DNA of 64,000 bases from Corynebacterium sp. (GCF_030532195.1 NZ_JAUNLP010000002.1:186001-250000); one strand, 5' to 3'; counted from the stretch's first letter, positions 37,166 through 46,428 are shown. Notes: generated by a model from the sequence alone, not told the origin. Numbers and translations: made by a program.

Positions 37166-38794
37166 ATGGGGAGCGTGGCACTTTTGGCTGATAATGAACT
37201 CCTCGCACTACTTGTGATCATGTGTCTTGGCCTGGCAATTGGCCAGGTCAAGATTTTTGGCTTCAAACTCGGTGTGGCCGCCGTGCTCTTTGTGGGCCTC
37301 ATTTTGGCGACAATCGAGCCGGCGATTCAGATTCCACCGCTTATCTACATCGTCGGTTTGGCGCTATTCGTCTACACCATCGGTTTGGAGGCGGGCCCAG
37401 AGTTCTTCAGCTCACTTCGCTCGCGCGGCATTAAGCACAACCTCTTTGGTATCGGCGTGCTGGTTGTCATTACCGCAGAGTCGTACTTGCTGATTAAGTT
37501 CCTGCCTATCGACGCAGTGGAGGGCGCAGGTGCCTTCACCGGTGCGCTAACAAATACGCCGGCCATGGCCGCTGTGGTGGATGCGCTGCCCAGCCTGATT
37601 AGTGATAAGGATGAGCTGGCTGCCGCTGCAGACATGCCGGTCATCGGTTACTCGCTGGCCTACCCCATCGGTGTGCTGGCCGTGATTGCCTCCATCGGCA
37701 TCATGTCGAAGGTCTTCCGCATCGACCACCACCAAGAGGCTATTGACGCCGGTGTGGCTGCACTGCCGCTGCACACTCGTGACATCAAGGTCATGCGCAA
37801 TGATTTGCCGACTGTCACGGAAATTCCACGCGAATACAAACTGGATATTACGGTGTCTCGCGTGGAGTACAAGGGTCACCTCTATATCCCGGAGCCGGGT
37901 GACTCTATCTCAGCCGGTGACATTATTTCCGTGGTTGGCACTGAGGACGAAATTGCGCGTACCGCAGAGCTGCTCGGTGAGCTTCTGCCGGGTAACCCCA
38001 CCCACGACGAACGTCTGGATTTCCGCCGCATCTTCGTCTCCGCCACGGATGTTGTCGGAGTCCCGATTGCAGAGCTCCACGGCCGCATGGACGGCATGAT
38101 TATCACCCGTATCCGCCGCGGCGACTTGGATATGGTCGCCGAGCCGGACATGCGCCTTGAACTTGGTGACCGCGTCCGCGTTGTCGCACCGCCGGAGATA
38201 ATCAAGGCCGCAACAAAGTTCTTCGGAGACTCCTACAAGAAGCTTTCCGACGTCAACCTCTTGCCGCTCACCATCGGCCTGACGCTGGGCGTCCTGGTTG
38301 GTCTTATTAAAATCCCGCTGCCAGGCGGCAGCTCGTTGTCGCTGGGCTCGGCGGGTGGCCCGCTGGTCGTGGCACTGATTCTGGGTGCGCTTGGTCGTTC
38401 AGGTCCACTGGTGTGGCCTATTCCCTACTCGGCGAACTTGGCGTTTCGCACCATGGGCCTGGCTCTGTTCCTAGCCGGTATTGGTACCACTGCAGGTAAG
38501 GGCTTCCAGGCAGCACTGTCTGACCCGGCTTCGCTGACCGTGCTGGGAATCGCAGCCATCATCGCGTTTAGCTCCGCACTGCTGACACTGATTGTTGGTT
38601 ACAAGGTCATGAAGATTCCGTTCGGCCAGACTGCGGGTATTCTCTCTGGTCTGCAAACGCACCCAGCTGTGCTGTCTTACGTCAACGACCAGGCTAAGAA
38701 TGAGCTGCCGGCTATGGGCTACACCACGGTGTATCCGATGGCCATGATTATGAAGATCATTCTTGCCCAGGTTCTGGTCGTCATGGTGCTGTAG
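37166..38794 (+). CDS. sucE: SucE-like putative organic acid exporter (aspartate:alanine exchanger family)
   Basis: A 542-residue membrane protein of the AspT/YidE (AAE) family: about five helices, a soluble part with two TrkA-C (RCK_C) domains (about 205-375, DSISAGDIISVVG and ELGDRVRVVAPPE), then about five helices. GALTNTPAMAAVVDALPSL and GLQTHPAVLSYVNDQAKNE are the paired inverted repeats. It closely resembles what I recall of C. glutamicum SucE1, a succinate exporter encoded at the same place after lipA-DUF4191. Substrate is inferred. The start could be the ATG used here or the GTG at 37175. Confidence 0.82.
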   Translation: MGSVALLADNELLALLVIMCLGLAIGQVKIFGFKLGVAAVLFVGLILATIEPAIQIPPLIYIVGLALFVYTIGLEAGPEFFSSLRSRGIKHNLFGIGVLVVITAESYLLIKFLPIDAVEGAGAFTGALTNTPAMAAVVDALPSLISDKDELAAAADMPVIGYSLAYPIGVLAVIASIGIMSKVFRIDHHQEAIDAGVAALPLHTRDIKVMRNDLPTVTEIPREYKLDITVSRVEYKGHLYIPEPGDSISAGDIISVVGTEDEIARTAELLGELLPGNPTHDERLDFRRIFVSATDVVGVPIAELHGRMDGMIITRIRRGDLDMVAEPDMRLELGDRVRVVAPPEIIKAATKFFGDSYKKLSDVNLLPLTIGLTLGVLVGLIKIPLPGGSSLSLGSAGGPLVVALILGALGRSGPLVWPIPYSANLAFRTMGLALFLAGIGTTAGKGFQAALSDPASLTVLGIAAIIAFSSALLTLIVGYKVMKIPFGQTAGILSGLQTHPAVLSYVNDQAKNELPAMGYTTVYPMAMIMKIILAQVLVVMVL

Positions 38795-38842
38795 GGCTGG
38801 AGATAACTCGTTAAAACTGGCTAGAACCCGTTAACACGAGCT

Positions 38843-38880
38843 AAAGGGGGCTGGTTGCTTTCGCAACCAGCCCCCTTTTT
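38843..38880 (+). terminator. Terminator of the SucE-like gene
   Basis: A perfect 16-base-pair stem (38843-38858 with 38863-38878) around TTTC, flanked by A and T runs; it may also serve the convergent RDD gene. Confidence 0.9.
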
Positions 38881-38897
38881 CGCTAACTAAAAAAGAT

Positions 38898-39416
38898 CTA
38901 GCCCAGGATTACTGCCGTGCCGGTGGCGCGGTCATGCATGCCGCGCATATCGGAATCGGTAATTGCCGGCGGCAGCAAGAACAGCGTCAGTAGACTGCGG
39001 AAGAAGGCGCGGACAAAGCCGACACGCTCGCCCGGCTTATCCACACGAGCAACGCCCATCTTCATCATCCACTGCCCTGGGGTGCGGGCAAACAGCCATA
39101 CAGACACCGTGCCAATGACCAGGAAGACAACTGGCGTGTAGGTCGCCAGGAATGACTGCCAGGCGATAAACGAATCGCCGAACTGGTCAATCTGCTCCTG
39201 GCTCGGGCCGAAGAACATCGAGAACACGCCGGCGATCATCAGGGAGATAATCCAGTCAATAAGGATGCCGCCAACACGGCGCATGAGCGTCGCCTGCGAT
39301 CCGGGCCCTTCAGGTGCAAGGCCCAATGCCTGGCCAGGATAGTCCGACAATTTATCCGGATTGTCGAACTGGCCTGGGATTTGAGGGCCATCGAGCCAAC
39401 TGTGCTTTTCTTCCAT
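38898..39416 (-). CDS. RDD-family membrane protein
   Basis: A 172-residue protein. A hydrophilic N-terminus precedes RRVGGILIDWIISLMIAGV, the first RDD helix with the conserved Arg and Asp, a second helix (TPVVFLVIGTVSVWLFA) and a third (FFRSLLTLFLLPPAI) followed by RGMHDRATGTAV, the second Asp motif. Function of the family is not settled. On the minus strand TAGACT ends eight bases before the ATG, so the message is probably leaderless. It lies beside glnA, divergent. Confidence 0.82.
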   Translation of the reverse strand: MEEKHSWLDGPQIPGQFDNPDKLSDYPGQALGLAPEGPGSQATLMRRVGGILIDWIISLMIAGVFSMFFGPSQEQIDQFGDSFIAWQSFLATYTPVVFLVIGTVSVWLFARTPGQWMMKMGVARVDKPGERVGFVRAFFRSLLTLFLLPPAITDSDMRGMHDRATGTAVILG

Positions 39417-39424
39417 GGCTCCAT

Positions 39425-39820
39425 AGTCTAATGCAGCGATTCGGTAATCAATTCACCAACGAGAATCAGTGGAGACGCCATGCGGGGGTAAAACGGGGGC
39501 GAAGTTGCGCTGCCTTTTCCAATTTTTCTCGAGCGCAGGGGCCAAAGGAACGTCGTTAAGCAAGCGTAAAGCGAAAGCCCTGCGTATCCCGTACTTTTTC
39601 CGCCAACACAATATGCTCCCTATTTACGTAATCCCCTTCGTATTAGTGAAGCGTTAATAAGAGGGGGTCAAAAAAATGCGGTTCTAATTCCAGAATGATT
39701 GCGCGTTTCGTTAAGCTAGAGTTCGTCAACCGGCCAGTCCTTGACACCGTGGCAGGAGTGCGAAAAATCGCACAAAGTCCCCTGCGGCGAACAAAACAAG
39801 GCCAACTAAGGAGACCGCAC
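39425..39820. promoter_or_regulatory. Divergent RDD-glnA control region
   Basis: This stretch of about 400 bases holds no gene. TAGACT (39430-39425, minus) serves the RDD gene. TAGAGT (39717-39722) is the best -10 candidate for glnA, leaving a leader of about 90 bases. A degenerate copy of the repeated word (CGTCGTTAAGCA) lies near 39551. I did not find a clear AmtR box. Confidence 0.35.
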
Positions 39821-41257
39821 ATGTCCTTCAAAACTCCCGAGGAAGTAGTCGCGTTTATTAAGGAAGAGGGCGTCGAATTTGTTGACGTTCGCTTCACCGA
39901 CGTCCCCGGCACCGAGCAGCACTTCACCATCCCGGCATCCGCGTTCGACGAGGACGCAATGACCGAGGGTCTGGCATTCGATGGCTCTTCGGTTCGTGGC
40001 TTCACTTCTATCGACGAGTCCGACATGGCGCTGCTGCCCGACTTGAGCACCGCGCGCATTGACCCATTCCGCAAGGCGAAGACCCTGAACGTTAAGTTCT
40101 TCGTCCACGATCCATTCACCTTGGAGCCGTTCTCGCGCGATCCGCGCAACGTCGCCAAGAAGGCGGAGGAATACCTCATCTCGACCGGCATCGCCGACAC
40201 CTGCTTTTTCGGTGCTGAGGCAGAGTTCTACATCTTTGACAACGTGAAGTTCGAGACCGACACCAACCGCGGTTACTACGAAGTTGACTCTGTCGAGGGC
40301 TGGTGGAACCGCGGCAAGGACGAGAACCCGGACGGTTCTGCAAACCTGGGTTACAAGACTCGCTTGAAGGGCGGCTACTTCCCGGTCGCTCCGTATGACC
40401 ATTACCAGGATCTGCGCGACAAGATGTGCCTGAACCTGAACAACGCCGGCTTCGAGCTCGAGCGCGCCCACCACGAGGTCGGCACTGGTGGTCAGCAGGA
40501 AATTAACTACAAGTTCAACACGATGCTGCATGCTGCAGACGACCTGCAGTCCTTCAAGTACATCATCAAGAACACCGCCTGGGAAGAGGGCAAGTCGGTC
40601 ACCTTCATGCCGAAGCCGCTGTCCGGCGACAACGGTTCTGGCATGCATGCTCACCAGTCGCTGTGGAAGGACGGCAAGCCACTGTTCCACGATGAGGCTG
40701 GTTACGCAGGTCTCTCCGACATCGCTCGCTGGTACATCGGCGGTATCCTCCACCACGCTGGCGCTGTTTTGGCCTTCACCAACCCGACACTGAACTCCTA
40801 CCACCGCCTGGTCAAGGGCTTCGAGGCTCCGATTAACCTGGTCTACTCGCAGCGCAACCGCTCCGCCGCTGTTCGTATTCCGATTACCGGCTCGAACCCG
40901 AAGGCAAAGCGTATCGAGTTCCGTGCTCCGGACCCGTCCGGCAACCCATACCTGGGCTTCGCCGCAATGATGATGGCCGGCATCGACGGCATCAAGAACC
41001 GTATCGAGCCGCACGCTCCAGTGGACAAGGACCTCTACGAGCTCCCGCCGGAGGAGGCAGCCGACATCCCGCAGGCTCCGACCTCCCTCGAGGCCGCTCT
41101 TGAGGCTCTAAAGAACGACCACGAGTTCCTGCTCGAGGGCGACGTCTTCACCGAGGATCTCATCGAGACCTACATCGCCTACAAGTACGAAAACGAAATC
41201 GAACCGGTCCGCCTGCGCCCGACTCCGCAGGAATACGAAATGTACTACGACTGCTAA
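39821..41257 (+). CDS. glnA: Glutamine synthetase type I
   Basis: A 478-residue class I glutamine synthetase that makes glutamine from glutamate, ammonium and ATP as a dodecamer. The ATG at 39821 has AAGGAGA six bases upstream and gives the usual N-terminus. The DGSS latch region, the metal-site block GAEAEFYIF, the ATP loop [17 protein letters not shown] and the glutamate block [15 protein letters not shown] are complete. Tyr406 in [10 protein letters not shown] is the adenylylation site of the GSI-beta group. This is the glnA that follows the lipA block in related genomes. A terminator follows. Confidence 0.95.
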   Translation: MSFKTPEEVVAFIKEEGVEFVDVRFTDVPGTEQHFTIPASAFDEDAMTEGLAFDGSSVRGFTSIDESDMALLPDLSTARIDPFRKAKTLNVKFFVHDPFTLEPFSRDPRNVAKKAEEYLISTGIADTCFFGAEAEFYIFDNVKFETDTNRGYYEVDSVEGWWNRGKDENPDGSANLGYKTRLKGGYFPVAPYDHYQDLRDKMCLNLNNAGFELERAHHEVGTGGQQEINYKFNTMLHAADDLQSFKYIIKNTAWEEGKSVTFMPKPLSGDNGSGMHAHQSLWKDGKPLFHDEAGYAGLSDIARWYIGGILHHAGAVLAFTNPTLNSYHRLVKGFEAPINLVYSQRNRSAAVRIPITGSNPKAKRIEFRAPDPSGNPYLGFAAMMMAGIDGIKNRIEPHAPVDKDLYELPPEEAADIPQAPTSLEAALEALKNDHEFLLEGDVFTEDLIETYIAYKYENEIEPVRLRPTPQEYEMYYDC

Positions 41258-41263
41258 AGTTTT

Positions 41264-41278
41264 CGCTTTACGACGGCC
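41264..41278 (+). repeat. Copy of CGCTTTACGACGGCC behind glnA
   Basis: Starts seven bases after the glnA stop. It forms a 15-base inverted pair with 41562-41576. Confidence 0.7.
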
Positions 41279-41315
41279 GCAGCGAGCAAACCTCCAACTC
41301 CTAGCGGCAACTTAG

Positions 41316-41355
41316 AAACCGCCTGACCACAGTTCAATGTGGCCAGGCGGTTTTG
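41316..41355 (+). terminator. Terminator of glnA
   Basis: AAACCGCCTG-A-CCACA pairs with TGTGG-C-CAGGCGGTTT and runs into TTTT. Confidence 0.87.
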
Positions 41356-41425
41356 GCATTTGCAGCCTCGACCACGCTTGCAAACTTGCCCAGGAAAACC
41401 AAAAAGGCACCAACACTTAATGCTA

Positions 41426-41441
41426 TGTGACTAAGTTCACA
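41426..41441. promoter_or_regulatory. Strong GlxR (Crp-type) operator candidate
   Basis: TGTGACTAAGTTCACA has both half sites of TGTGANNTANNTCACA intact and only one core mismatch (A for T). It lies 340 bases before the broken amine gene, in a 520-base gene-free stretch. Confidence 0.6.
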
Positions 41442-41561
41442 GATATTTATTTATAGCCCGCTAAATCACTCTTCGAGATTGGTTTTCAATAAGTAACGAT
41501 TGCGCATGTCGATGTGGTTATTACGGGTAGCTTATTGACGCAAAAAGGGCTGTGTCGCTAT

Positions 41562-41576
41562 GGCCGTCGTAAAGCG
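41562..41576 (-). repeat. Inverted copy GGCCGTCGTAAAGCG
   Basis: Exact reverse complement of 41264-41278. The two copies bound 313 bases that include the glnA terminator and the GlxR-like site. Confidence 0.7.
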
Positions 41577-41600
41577 TAAACCTTGTCCCTAAGACGACGT

Positions 41601-41687
41601 AAACGCCCCTACGCTGTGGTTTTTCCGTATGGTTGAACGACATAACCCCTCGGGTGTTACGGGTCGGGAGACCATGCCGAGGCGTTT
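41601..41687 (+). other. Large imperfect hairpin upstream of the cyclodeaminase-like gene
   Basis: Nested helices: AAACGCC (41601-41607) with GGCGTTT (41681-41687), GTATGGT (41627-41633) with ACCATGC (41671-41677, one G-T pair), and TAACCC with GGTGTTA near 41643-41659. TTTTATT follows. It could be a leader RNA or a terminator with a large loop. Folded by eye only. Confidence 0.4.
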
Positions 41688-41779
41688 TATTGATGATTCT
41701 GGAGAGCATGCATCTGGAATTTCTTAAGCGCAGTCACCGAATCGGTGGCCGATGATTTTTAAGAAGGATTTGAGCATTC

Positions 41780-42952
41780 TTGACTAACGACAACGCTGCC
41801 AACCCAGAAAACTCCACTCGCATTGATTTTCTCTACCTCAGCGAACCGGACATGATTGCAGCCGGTGTCACCGACTCCGCCAAGTGCGTTGACACGATGG
41901 AAGAGACCCTGATTCTGCTGGCCAACGGTGATTACCGCATGGCGGGCGCATCGGCTAACTCCCACGGCGCACAGATCAACTTCCCGGACAATCCGGTTCA
42001 CGAGGGCATGCCGGCCAATGGCCCGGACCGCCGTTTCATGGCGATGCCGGCCTACCTCGGTGGCCGCTTCAATGGCGCTGGCGTGAAGTAGTACGGCTCC
42101 AACGCGGAAAACCGCAAGAATGGTCTACCGCGTTCGATTCACCTGTTCATCCTGAATGATGCAATTACGGGCGCTCCGAAGGCTGTGATGTCGGCAAACC
42201 TGCTGTCGGCATACCGCACTGGCGCTGTCCCAGGTGTTGGTGTCAAGCACCTGGCTGTCAAGGACGCTGAGGTCGTTGGCATCATCGGCCCGGGTGTCAT
42301 GAGCCGCACTATTCTGGGCTCCGCTCTGAGCCAGCGTCCGTCGATTAAGAAGGTCAAGATCAAGGGTCGCTCAGCTGAGTCCACGCAGAAGGCAGCGGAC
42401 TGGATCAAGGAGCAGTACCCGCAGCTGGAGGAAGTGCGCATCGTCGACACTGAGGAAGAAGCGATCCGCGACTCCGACATCATCATCGCTGGTACCTCCA
42501 CTTCCTCCGATGGCCCGTCGGCTTTCCCGTACTTCAAGCAGGAATACCTCAAGCCCGGCGCGCTGCTGCTGATGCCAGCTGCAGCACGTCTGGATGACGA
42601 GTTCGTGCAGTCCGACGATTGCCGTCTGGTTGTTGACTACAAGGGCCTCTACGAAGAGTGGTTCAACGAAAACGGCCCGGATGTCACCTACGAGCGCCTG
42701 CTGGGCATCCCCGGTAACCGCTGGTGGGACATGAAGGAAGAGGGCATTCTGCCGGAAGAGAAGCTGGTCAATATCGGTGACATCGCATCCGGCAAGGCCC
42801 CGGGCCGCCAGAATGATGACGAAATCTTCTGCTACTCCATCGGCGGCATGCCGGTCGAGGACGTCGCATGGGCTACCGACCTCTACGACACTGCGCTGGA
42901 AAAGGGCATCGGCACCAAGCTGAACCTGTGGGACACTCCGTTCCTGAAGTAG
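41780..42952 (+). pseudogene. Ornithine cyclodeaminase-like protein (annotated elsewhere as tyramine oxidase subunit B), amber-interrupted
   Basis: The frame begins at a TTG (41780) and carries 390 amino-acid codons plus one in-frame TAG at 42089-42091 (codon 104). The stop falls in GVK-*-YGSN, where the family has a nearly invariant Trp (KWYGS); TGG to TAG is a one-base change. The frame continues without any further break through the Rossmann motif GIIGPGVMSRT to KLNLWDTPFLK. These NAD-dependent proteins act on amino acids or amines; the exact substrate is unknown. It lies between two glutamine synthetase genes, a pairing that suggests amine or amino-acid nitrogen use. A recent nonsense mutation is the simplest reading; a sequencing error or readthrough remains possible. 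Confidence 0.8.
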
Positions 42953-43075
42953 CGCTGTAAGCAGAGCGCTGTAGGCAAGGCGGTGCGAACAGAGCGCCGC
43001 AAACAGCCTGGCCCCGCGCGCCAGGCGGCACAAACTCCACAACTGAATACCACCGCGATGTAATCCGGAGCCCGG

Positions 43076-43126
43076 TTCCAACCGGCAATCGGCTTTAACC
43101 GGCAATCGGTTCCAACCGGGGACCGG
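43076..43126 (+). repeat. Three tandem 17-base repeats before the second glutamine synthetase gene
   Basis: Units TTCCAACCGGCAATCGG, CTTTAACCGGCAATCGG and TTCCAACCGGGGACCGG follow one another without gaps, 55 bases before the start codon. Upstream, GCGCTGTAAGCA/GCGCTGTAGGCA is repeated as well. Confidence 0.75.
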
Positions 43127-43180
43127 AACGAATCGCAAAAAGAGCTAGCTACATTACGCGAAGTAGGCGAATTAATACTC

Positions 43181-44638
43181 ATGGGTAAGTTCAAACCCGG
43201 CAGCGAAGAGACCACCCCAGAAGGAATCCAACGATTCATTCGGGATAATGACATCCGCTGGGTGGACGTCCAGTTCACTGACGTTCCCGGCATCGAACAG
43301 CACCTGACCGTCCCCGCATCCGAGTTCGACGAAGACGCAATCCAGGAGGGCCTCGCATTCGACGGTTCATCCATCGCCGGTTACACCTCGGTGGATAACT
43401 CCGACATGATGCTACTGCCGGACTTGGACACGGCTTTCATCGATCCGTTCCGCAAGTCGAAGACCCTGAACGTCAAGTTCTTTGTCCACGACCCGCATAC
43501 GCGCGAGCCGTTTAGCCGCGACCCACGCAACATTGCCCGCAAGGCGGAGAACTACCTGTCCGAGCTCGGTTTCGCCGATACTTGTAATTTCGGCGCCGAG
43601 GCAGAGTTCTACATCTTCGATTCCGTCCGTTACGACTCCACCTCCAACAAGTCTTTCCACGAGGTTGACTCCGTGGAGGGCTGGTGGAACTCCGGTGTGA
43701 AGGAAAACCCGGATGGAACTCGCAACTTGGGCCACAAGGTGCGCACCAAGGGTGGCTACTTCCCTACCGCTCCGTATGACCACATGCAGGATTTGCGTGA
43801 TGAAATCGGCGAGTACCTGCAGGATGTCGGTTTCCACGTCGAGCGCTCTCACCATGAGATGGGCTCGGGCGGTCAGCAGGAGATTAACTACCGATTCAAC
43901 ACCCTGCTGCACGCCGCCGACGATATGCAGACCTTCAAGTACGTGGTGAAGAACACCGCCAAGTTCAACCAGAAGTCGGCTACTTTCATGCCGAAGCCTC
44001 TGGCTGGCGATGGCGGTTCCGGTATGCACATCCACCAATCGCTGTGGAAGGACGGCAAGCCGCTGTTTCACGATGAAAACGGCTACGGTGGTTTGTCCGA
44101 TATGGCGCGCTACTACATCGGCGGCATCCTGAAGCACGCCGGTGCGGTCCTGGCTTTTACCAACCCGACGATGAACTCCTACCACCGCCTGGTCCCGGGC
44201 TTTGAGGCTCCGGTCAACTTGGTCTACAGCCAGGAGAATCGCTCTGCTGCCATTCGTATCCCGATTACCGGCGCAAACCCGAAAGCCAAGCGCATTGAGT
44301 TCCGCGCTCCGGATCCGTCGGGTAACCCATACCTCGCTTTCACCGCTGCGATGATGGCTGGCCTGGACGGCATTAAGAATCGCATCGAGCCGGGCAAGCC
44401 GATTGACAAGGACCTCTACGAGCTGCCACCGGAGGAGCTCAAGGATGTTCCGACTGTGCCGGCGTCTCTCGACGGCGCACTCAAGGCGCTGGAAGAAGAT
44501 CACGAGTTCCTGCTGGCGGGTGATGTCTTCACTCAGGATCTCATCGACGCGCACATCCGCTACAAGTTCGAGCAGGAGATTCTGCCGGCTCGCCTCCGTC
44601 CGACGACGCAGGAGTTCGAGCTCTACTACGACTGCTAG
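43181..44638 (+). CDS. Second glutamine synthetase, type I-like
   Basis: A 485-residue protein close to the glnA product over its whole length. It keeps [30 protein letters not shown], the glutamate block [15 protein letters not shown] and Tyr413 in [10 protein letters not shown]. Differences include an extended N-terminus ([18 protein letters not shown]). It is thus a full-length paralogue, not a short gamma-glutamyl-polyamine synthetase. Because it follows the amine-type gene, it may serve that pathway. Gene duplication followed by divergence is likely; which copy supports growth cannot be told. Confidence 0.88.
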   Translation: MGKFKPGSEETTPEGIQRFIRDNDIRWVDVQFTDVPGIEQHLTVPASEFDEDAIQEGLAFDGSSIAGYTSVDNSDMMLLPDLDTAFIDPFRKSKTLNVKFFVHDPHTREPFSRDPRNIARKAENYLSELGFADTCNFGAEAEFYIFDSVRYDSTSNKSFHEVDSVEGWWNSGVKENPDGTRNLGHKVRTKGGYFPTAPYDHMQDLRDEIGEYLQDVGFHVERSHHEMGSGGQQEINYRFNTLLHAADDMQTFKYVVKNTAKFNQKSATFMPKPLAGDGGSGMHIHQSLWKDGKPLFHDENGYGGLSDMARYYIGGILKHAGAVLAFTNPTMNSYHRLVPGFEAPVNLVYSQENRSAAIRIPITGANPKAKRIEFRAPDPSGNPYLAFTAAMMAGLDGIKNRIEPGKPIDKDLYELPPEELKDVPTVPASLDGALKALEEDHEFLLAGDVFTQDLIDAHIRYKFEQEILPARLRPTTQEFELYYDC

Positions 44639-44658
44639 CAGCTAGCAATCGCGCTTCT

Positions 44659-44670
44659 CGCTTGACGACG
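44659..44670 (+). repeat. Copy of the repeated word (CGCTTGACGACG)
   Basis: Exact K=G form, 21 bases behind the stop of the second glutamine synthetase gene, before its terminator. Confidence 0.65.
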
Positions 44671-44673
44671 CCC

Positions 44674-44716
44674 ACACCGCCACTCCATTTCCAACCGCTC
44701 TGGGGTAGCGGTGTTT
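44674..44716 (+). terminator. Terminator of the second glutamine synthetase gene
   Basis: ACCGC-C-AC-T-CC pairs with GG-G-GT-A-GCGGT and is followed by GTTTTAGT. Confidence 0.65.
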
Positions 44717-44834
44717 TAGTCATTTATCTGGGAAATTGCCCGCGATTGACCTAGGCGACCGTCATACGCGAATCAAGCCAAAAGTAGTGTCAGCACTACT
44801 GCGGGCACTTTCAAACGCAACTACCATTGAGGGT

Positions 44835-45029
44835 ATGAACAACAAGTCACTCACCCGTTCCGCCAATAACAAGATGGTTGCCGGTGTGCTCGGCGGTTTT
44901 GCTGAGTACTTCAACTGGGATGCGACTCTCCTGCGCGTTGTGTTCGTTGCATCCTTCCTGATGCCCGGCCCACAGCTGCTTCTCTACATTGCTGCTTGGA
45001 TCATCATGCCTAAGCAGGAATACATGTAA
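44835..45029 (+). CDS. Small PspC-domain membrane protein
   Basis: A 64-residue protein that is essentially a bare PspC domain: NNKMVAGVLGGFAEYFNWD followed by one hydrophobic helix region (LRVVFVASFLMPGPQLLLYIAAWIIM). The ATG at 44835 has GAGGGT right before it; upstream in-frame codons show no family similarity. PspC domains sense or buffer envelope stress. It stands alone after the glutamine synthetase gene. Confidence 0.8.
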   Translation: MNNKSLTRSANNKMVAGVLGGFAEYFNWDATLLRVVFVASFLMPGPQLLLYIAAWIIMPKQEYM

Positions 45030-45056
45030 TTCGCGCGCCAGCGCGCTATCTTCATT

Positions 45057-45100
45057 GGCCCCTCACTGCCGCCCCAATGCGGCTGGTGCGGGGCCAGATT
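45057..45100 (+). terminator. Hairpin terminator after the first PspC gene
   Basis: GGCCCC (45057-45062) pairs with GGGGCC (45090-45095), with inner GCCGC/GCGGC pairing; AGATTT follows. Confidence 0.5.
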
Positions 45101-45310
45101 TATGAGCACACAACGGCAGTGTCACCGCGACGCATTACACTTTTTTCTCTTCCCCCGCACGAGGGTACTCAGCAGGCTACCCCAGCGTGGTCTTCTGGGA
45201 GTCGACGACAAATAGCCGCTGACCTTAGGCTTCTCCTCGTCAACATCCGTTCGACATCAGACCAATATCAGCTCGATATCGGTTCGAGTTTTCCCACCAA
45301 GGAGTTTTGT

Positions 45311-45730
45311 ATGAAGATGAAGTTCGCGGCTGGCCTGGCTTCCGCAGCAGTTGCCACCACCCTGTTTGCTCCGGCAGCTTTCGCACTGGACGAAGATTCT
45401 GCTACCGCAGCAACCGAGCAGGCCACCACCACTACCGCTCCGGCTGTCGATCCGGAGTTCTCCGTCGCACCGACATCGGAGCCGACCTCCGACGAGGCTG
45501 CTGATGCCGCTGAGTCCGCTGAGGCTACCGAGTCCACCGAAGCTGAGGAGACCACGGCACCTGAGGCCAAGCCAGAAAAGCCGGCAAAGCCGACTCTGGA
45601 GGAGCAGAAGCAGAAGGCCGACCTTACCACCCAGCGCCTCGACAACGCCCAGAAGGGCATCGGCGCCGCCAAGGACATCATGGATATCCTCGGTCACATC
45701 GGCGGCATCTTCGGCCTGGGCGGAAAGTAA
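45311..45730 (+). CDS. Small secreted Ala/Glu/Thr-rich protein, function unknown
   Basis: The ATG at 45311 has AAGGAG six bases upstream. The 139-residue product starts with a clear signal peptide (MKMKFAAGLASAAVATTLFA, cleavage near AFA). Most of the mature part is low complexity in Ala, Thr, Glu and Pro. The last 45 residues (LEEQKQKADLTTQRLDNAQK) look helical and end in a Gly-rich tail (GGIFGLGGK). I know no family. Its composition suggests a secreted or wall-associated protein. Confidence 0.75.
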   Translation: MKMKFAAGLASAAVATTLFAPAAFALDEDSATAATEQATTTTAPAVDPEFSVAPTSEPTSDEAADAAESAEATESTEAEETTAPEAKPEKPAKPTLEEQKQKADLTTQRLDNAQKGIGAAKDIMDILGHIGGIFGLGGK

Positions 45731-45821
45731 AGCACCCCTCTCTACTTTGCTATTCTTTCTCGTCGCGTCACAATTCCATTCTGATTCAGCCTGACGCACA
45801 TACCGGTTTTACGAAGCAGCG

Positions 45822-45866
45822 CTATCCCCCGAATTCCCGAACAGCACAGCGGGATTCGGGGGATAG
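45822..45866 (+). terminator. Terminator-like hairpin after the small secreted protein gene
   Basis: CTATCCCCCGAATTCCCG pairs with CGGGATTCGGGGGATAG with one bulge; TTCCATTTCT follows. The rest of the interval to 46119 shows no ORF that I can support. Confidence 0.6.
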
Positions 45867-46119
45867 TTCCATTTCTGGGGAACAATCCACGCCTACCCCA
45901 TTTGGCTACCCTCCATCAATGGCAAGAATCTTCCGTCAATCCCCGCCGCGAATAGCCATTTGACCACCATATAGGCTTTTCGGCTACGTTCAGATATGCG
46001 CCTTTTCACCACTTTTTAGTGTCCAGCCATATGGTCAACGACAACCTGTAACAATGGGGTTTGCGACTCGGCATTGAGTGATAACACTTAAAGAAGAAGC
46101 AAACGAAGGATGTCCATCA

Positions 46120-46428
46120 GTGACTGAACCAAACCACACCTCCAAGTCCCGAAAAATCGCGCGCTCGCGCAATGACCGCATCATTGCCGGTGTTCTCGCA
46201 GGTCTGGCTGAAAGCCAAGGATGGGACGTCGGCTTCACACGCACTGTCTTTGTCGTCCTCCCCATCGTCGGCTCACTGATCGGCTGGGAAATCGGTGTCG
46301 GCTTCCTCGCCATTTATCTTCTCGCTTGGTTCGTTCTGCCCAATGGCAAGTACACGCTTGACGACGACTCCAGCGACAAAAACAGCATCGAAAATATAAA
46401 ACGGGAAGCTAATCGCAGCTGTAATTAG
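46120..46428 (+). CDS. PspC-domain membrane protein
   Basis: A 102-residue protein from the GTG at 46120 (AAGGAT about 8 bases upstream). A basic N-terminus precedes the PspC domain (RNDRIIAGVLAGLAESQGWD) and two hydrophobic stretches (TVFVVLPIVGSLIGW, GVGFLAIYLLAWFVLP); the tail is charged. Larger than the PspC protein at 44.8 kb and clearly related. Two PspC genes within 2 kb suggest a local duplication. Confidence 0.78.
   Translation: MTEPNHTSKSRKIARSRNDRIIAGVLAGLAESQGWDVGFTRTVFVVLPIVGSLIGWEIGVGFLAIYLLAWFVLPNGKYTLDDDSSDKNSIENIKREANRSCN

Noticed and set aside
39695..39820. 42-residue N-terminal extension of GlnA
   Set aside because: The inner ATG has AAGGAGA at ideal spacing and gives the standard N-terminus; the extension overlaps the likely promoter.
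42089..42091. Programmed recoding (selenocysteine or pyrrolysine) at the internal stop
   Set aside because: The codon is TAG rather than TGA, the expected residue is Trp, and no downstream recoding structure or pyl gene is visible.
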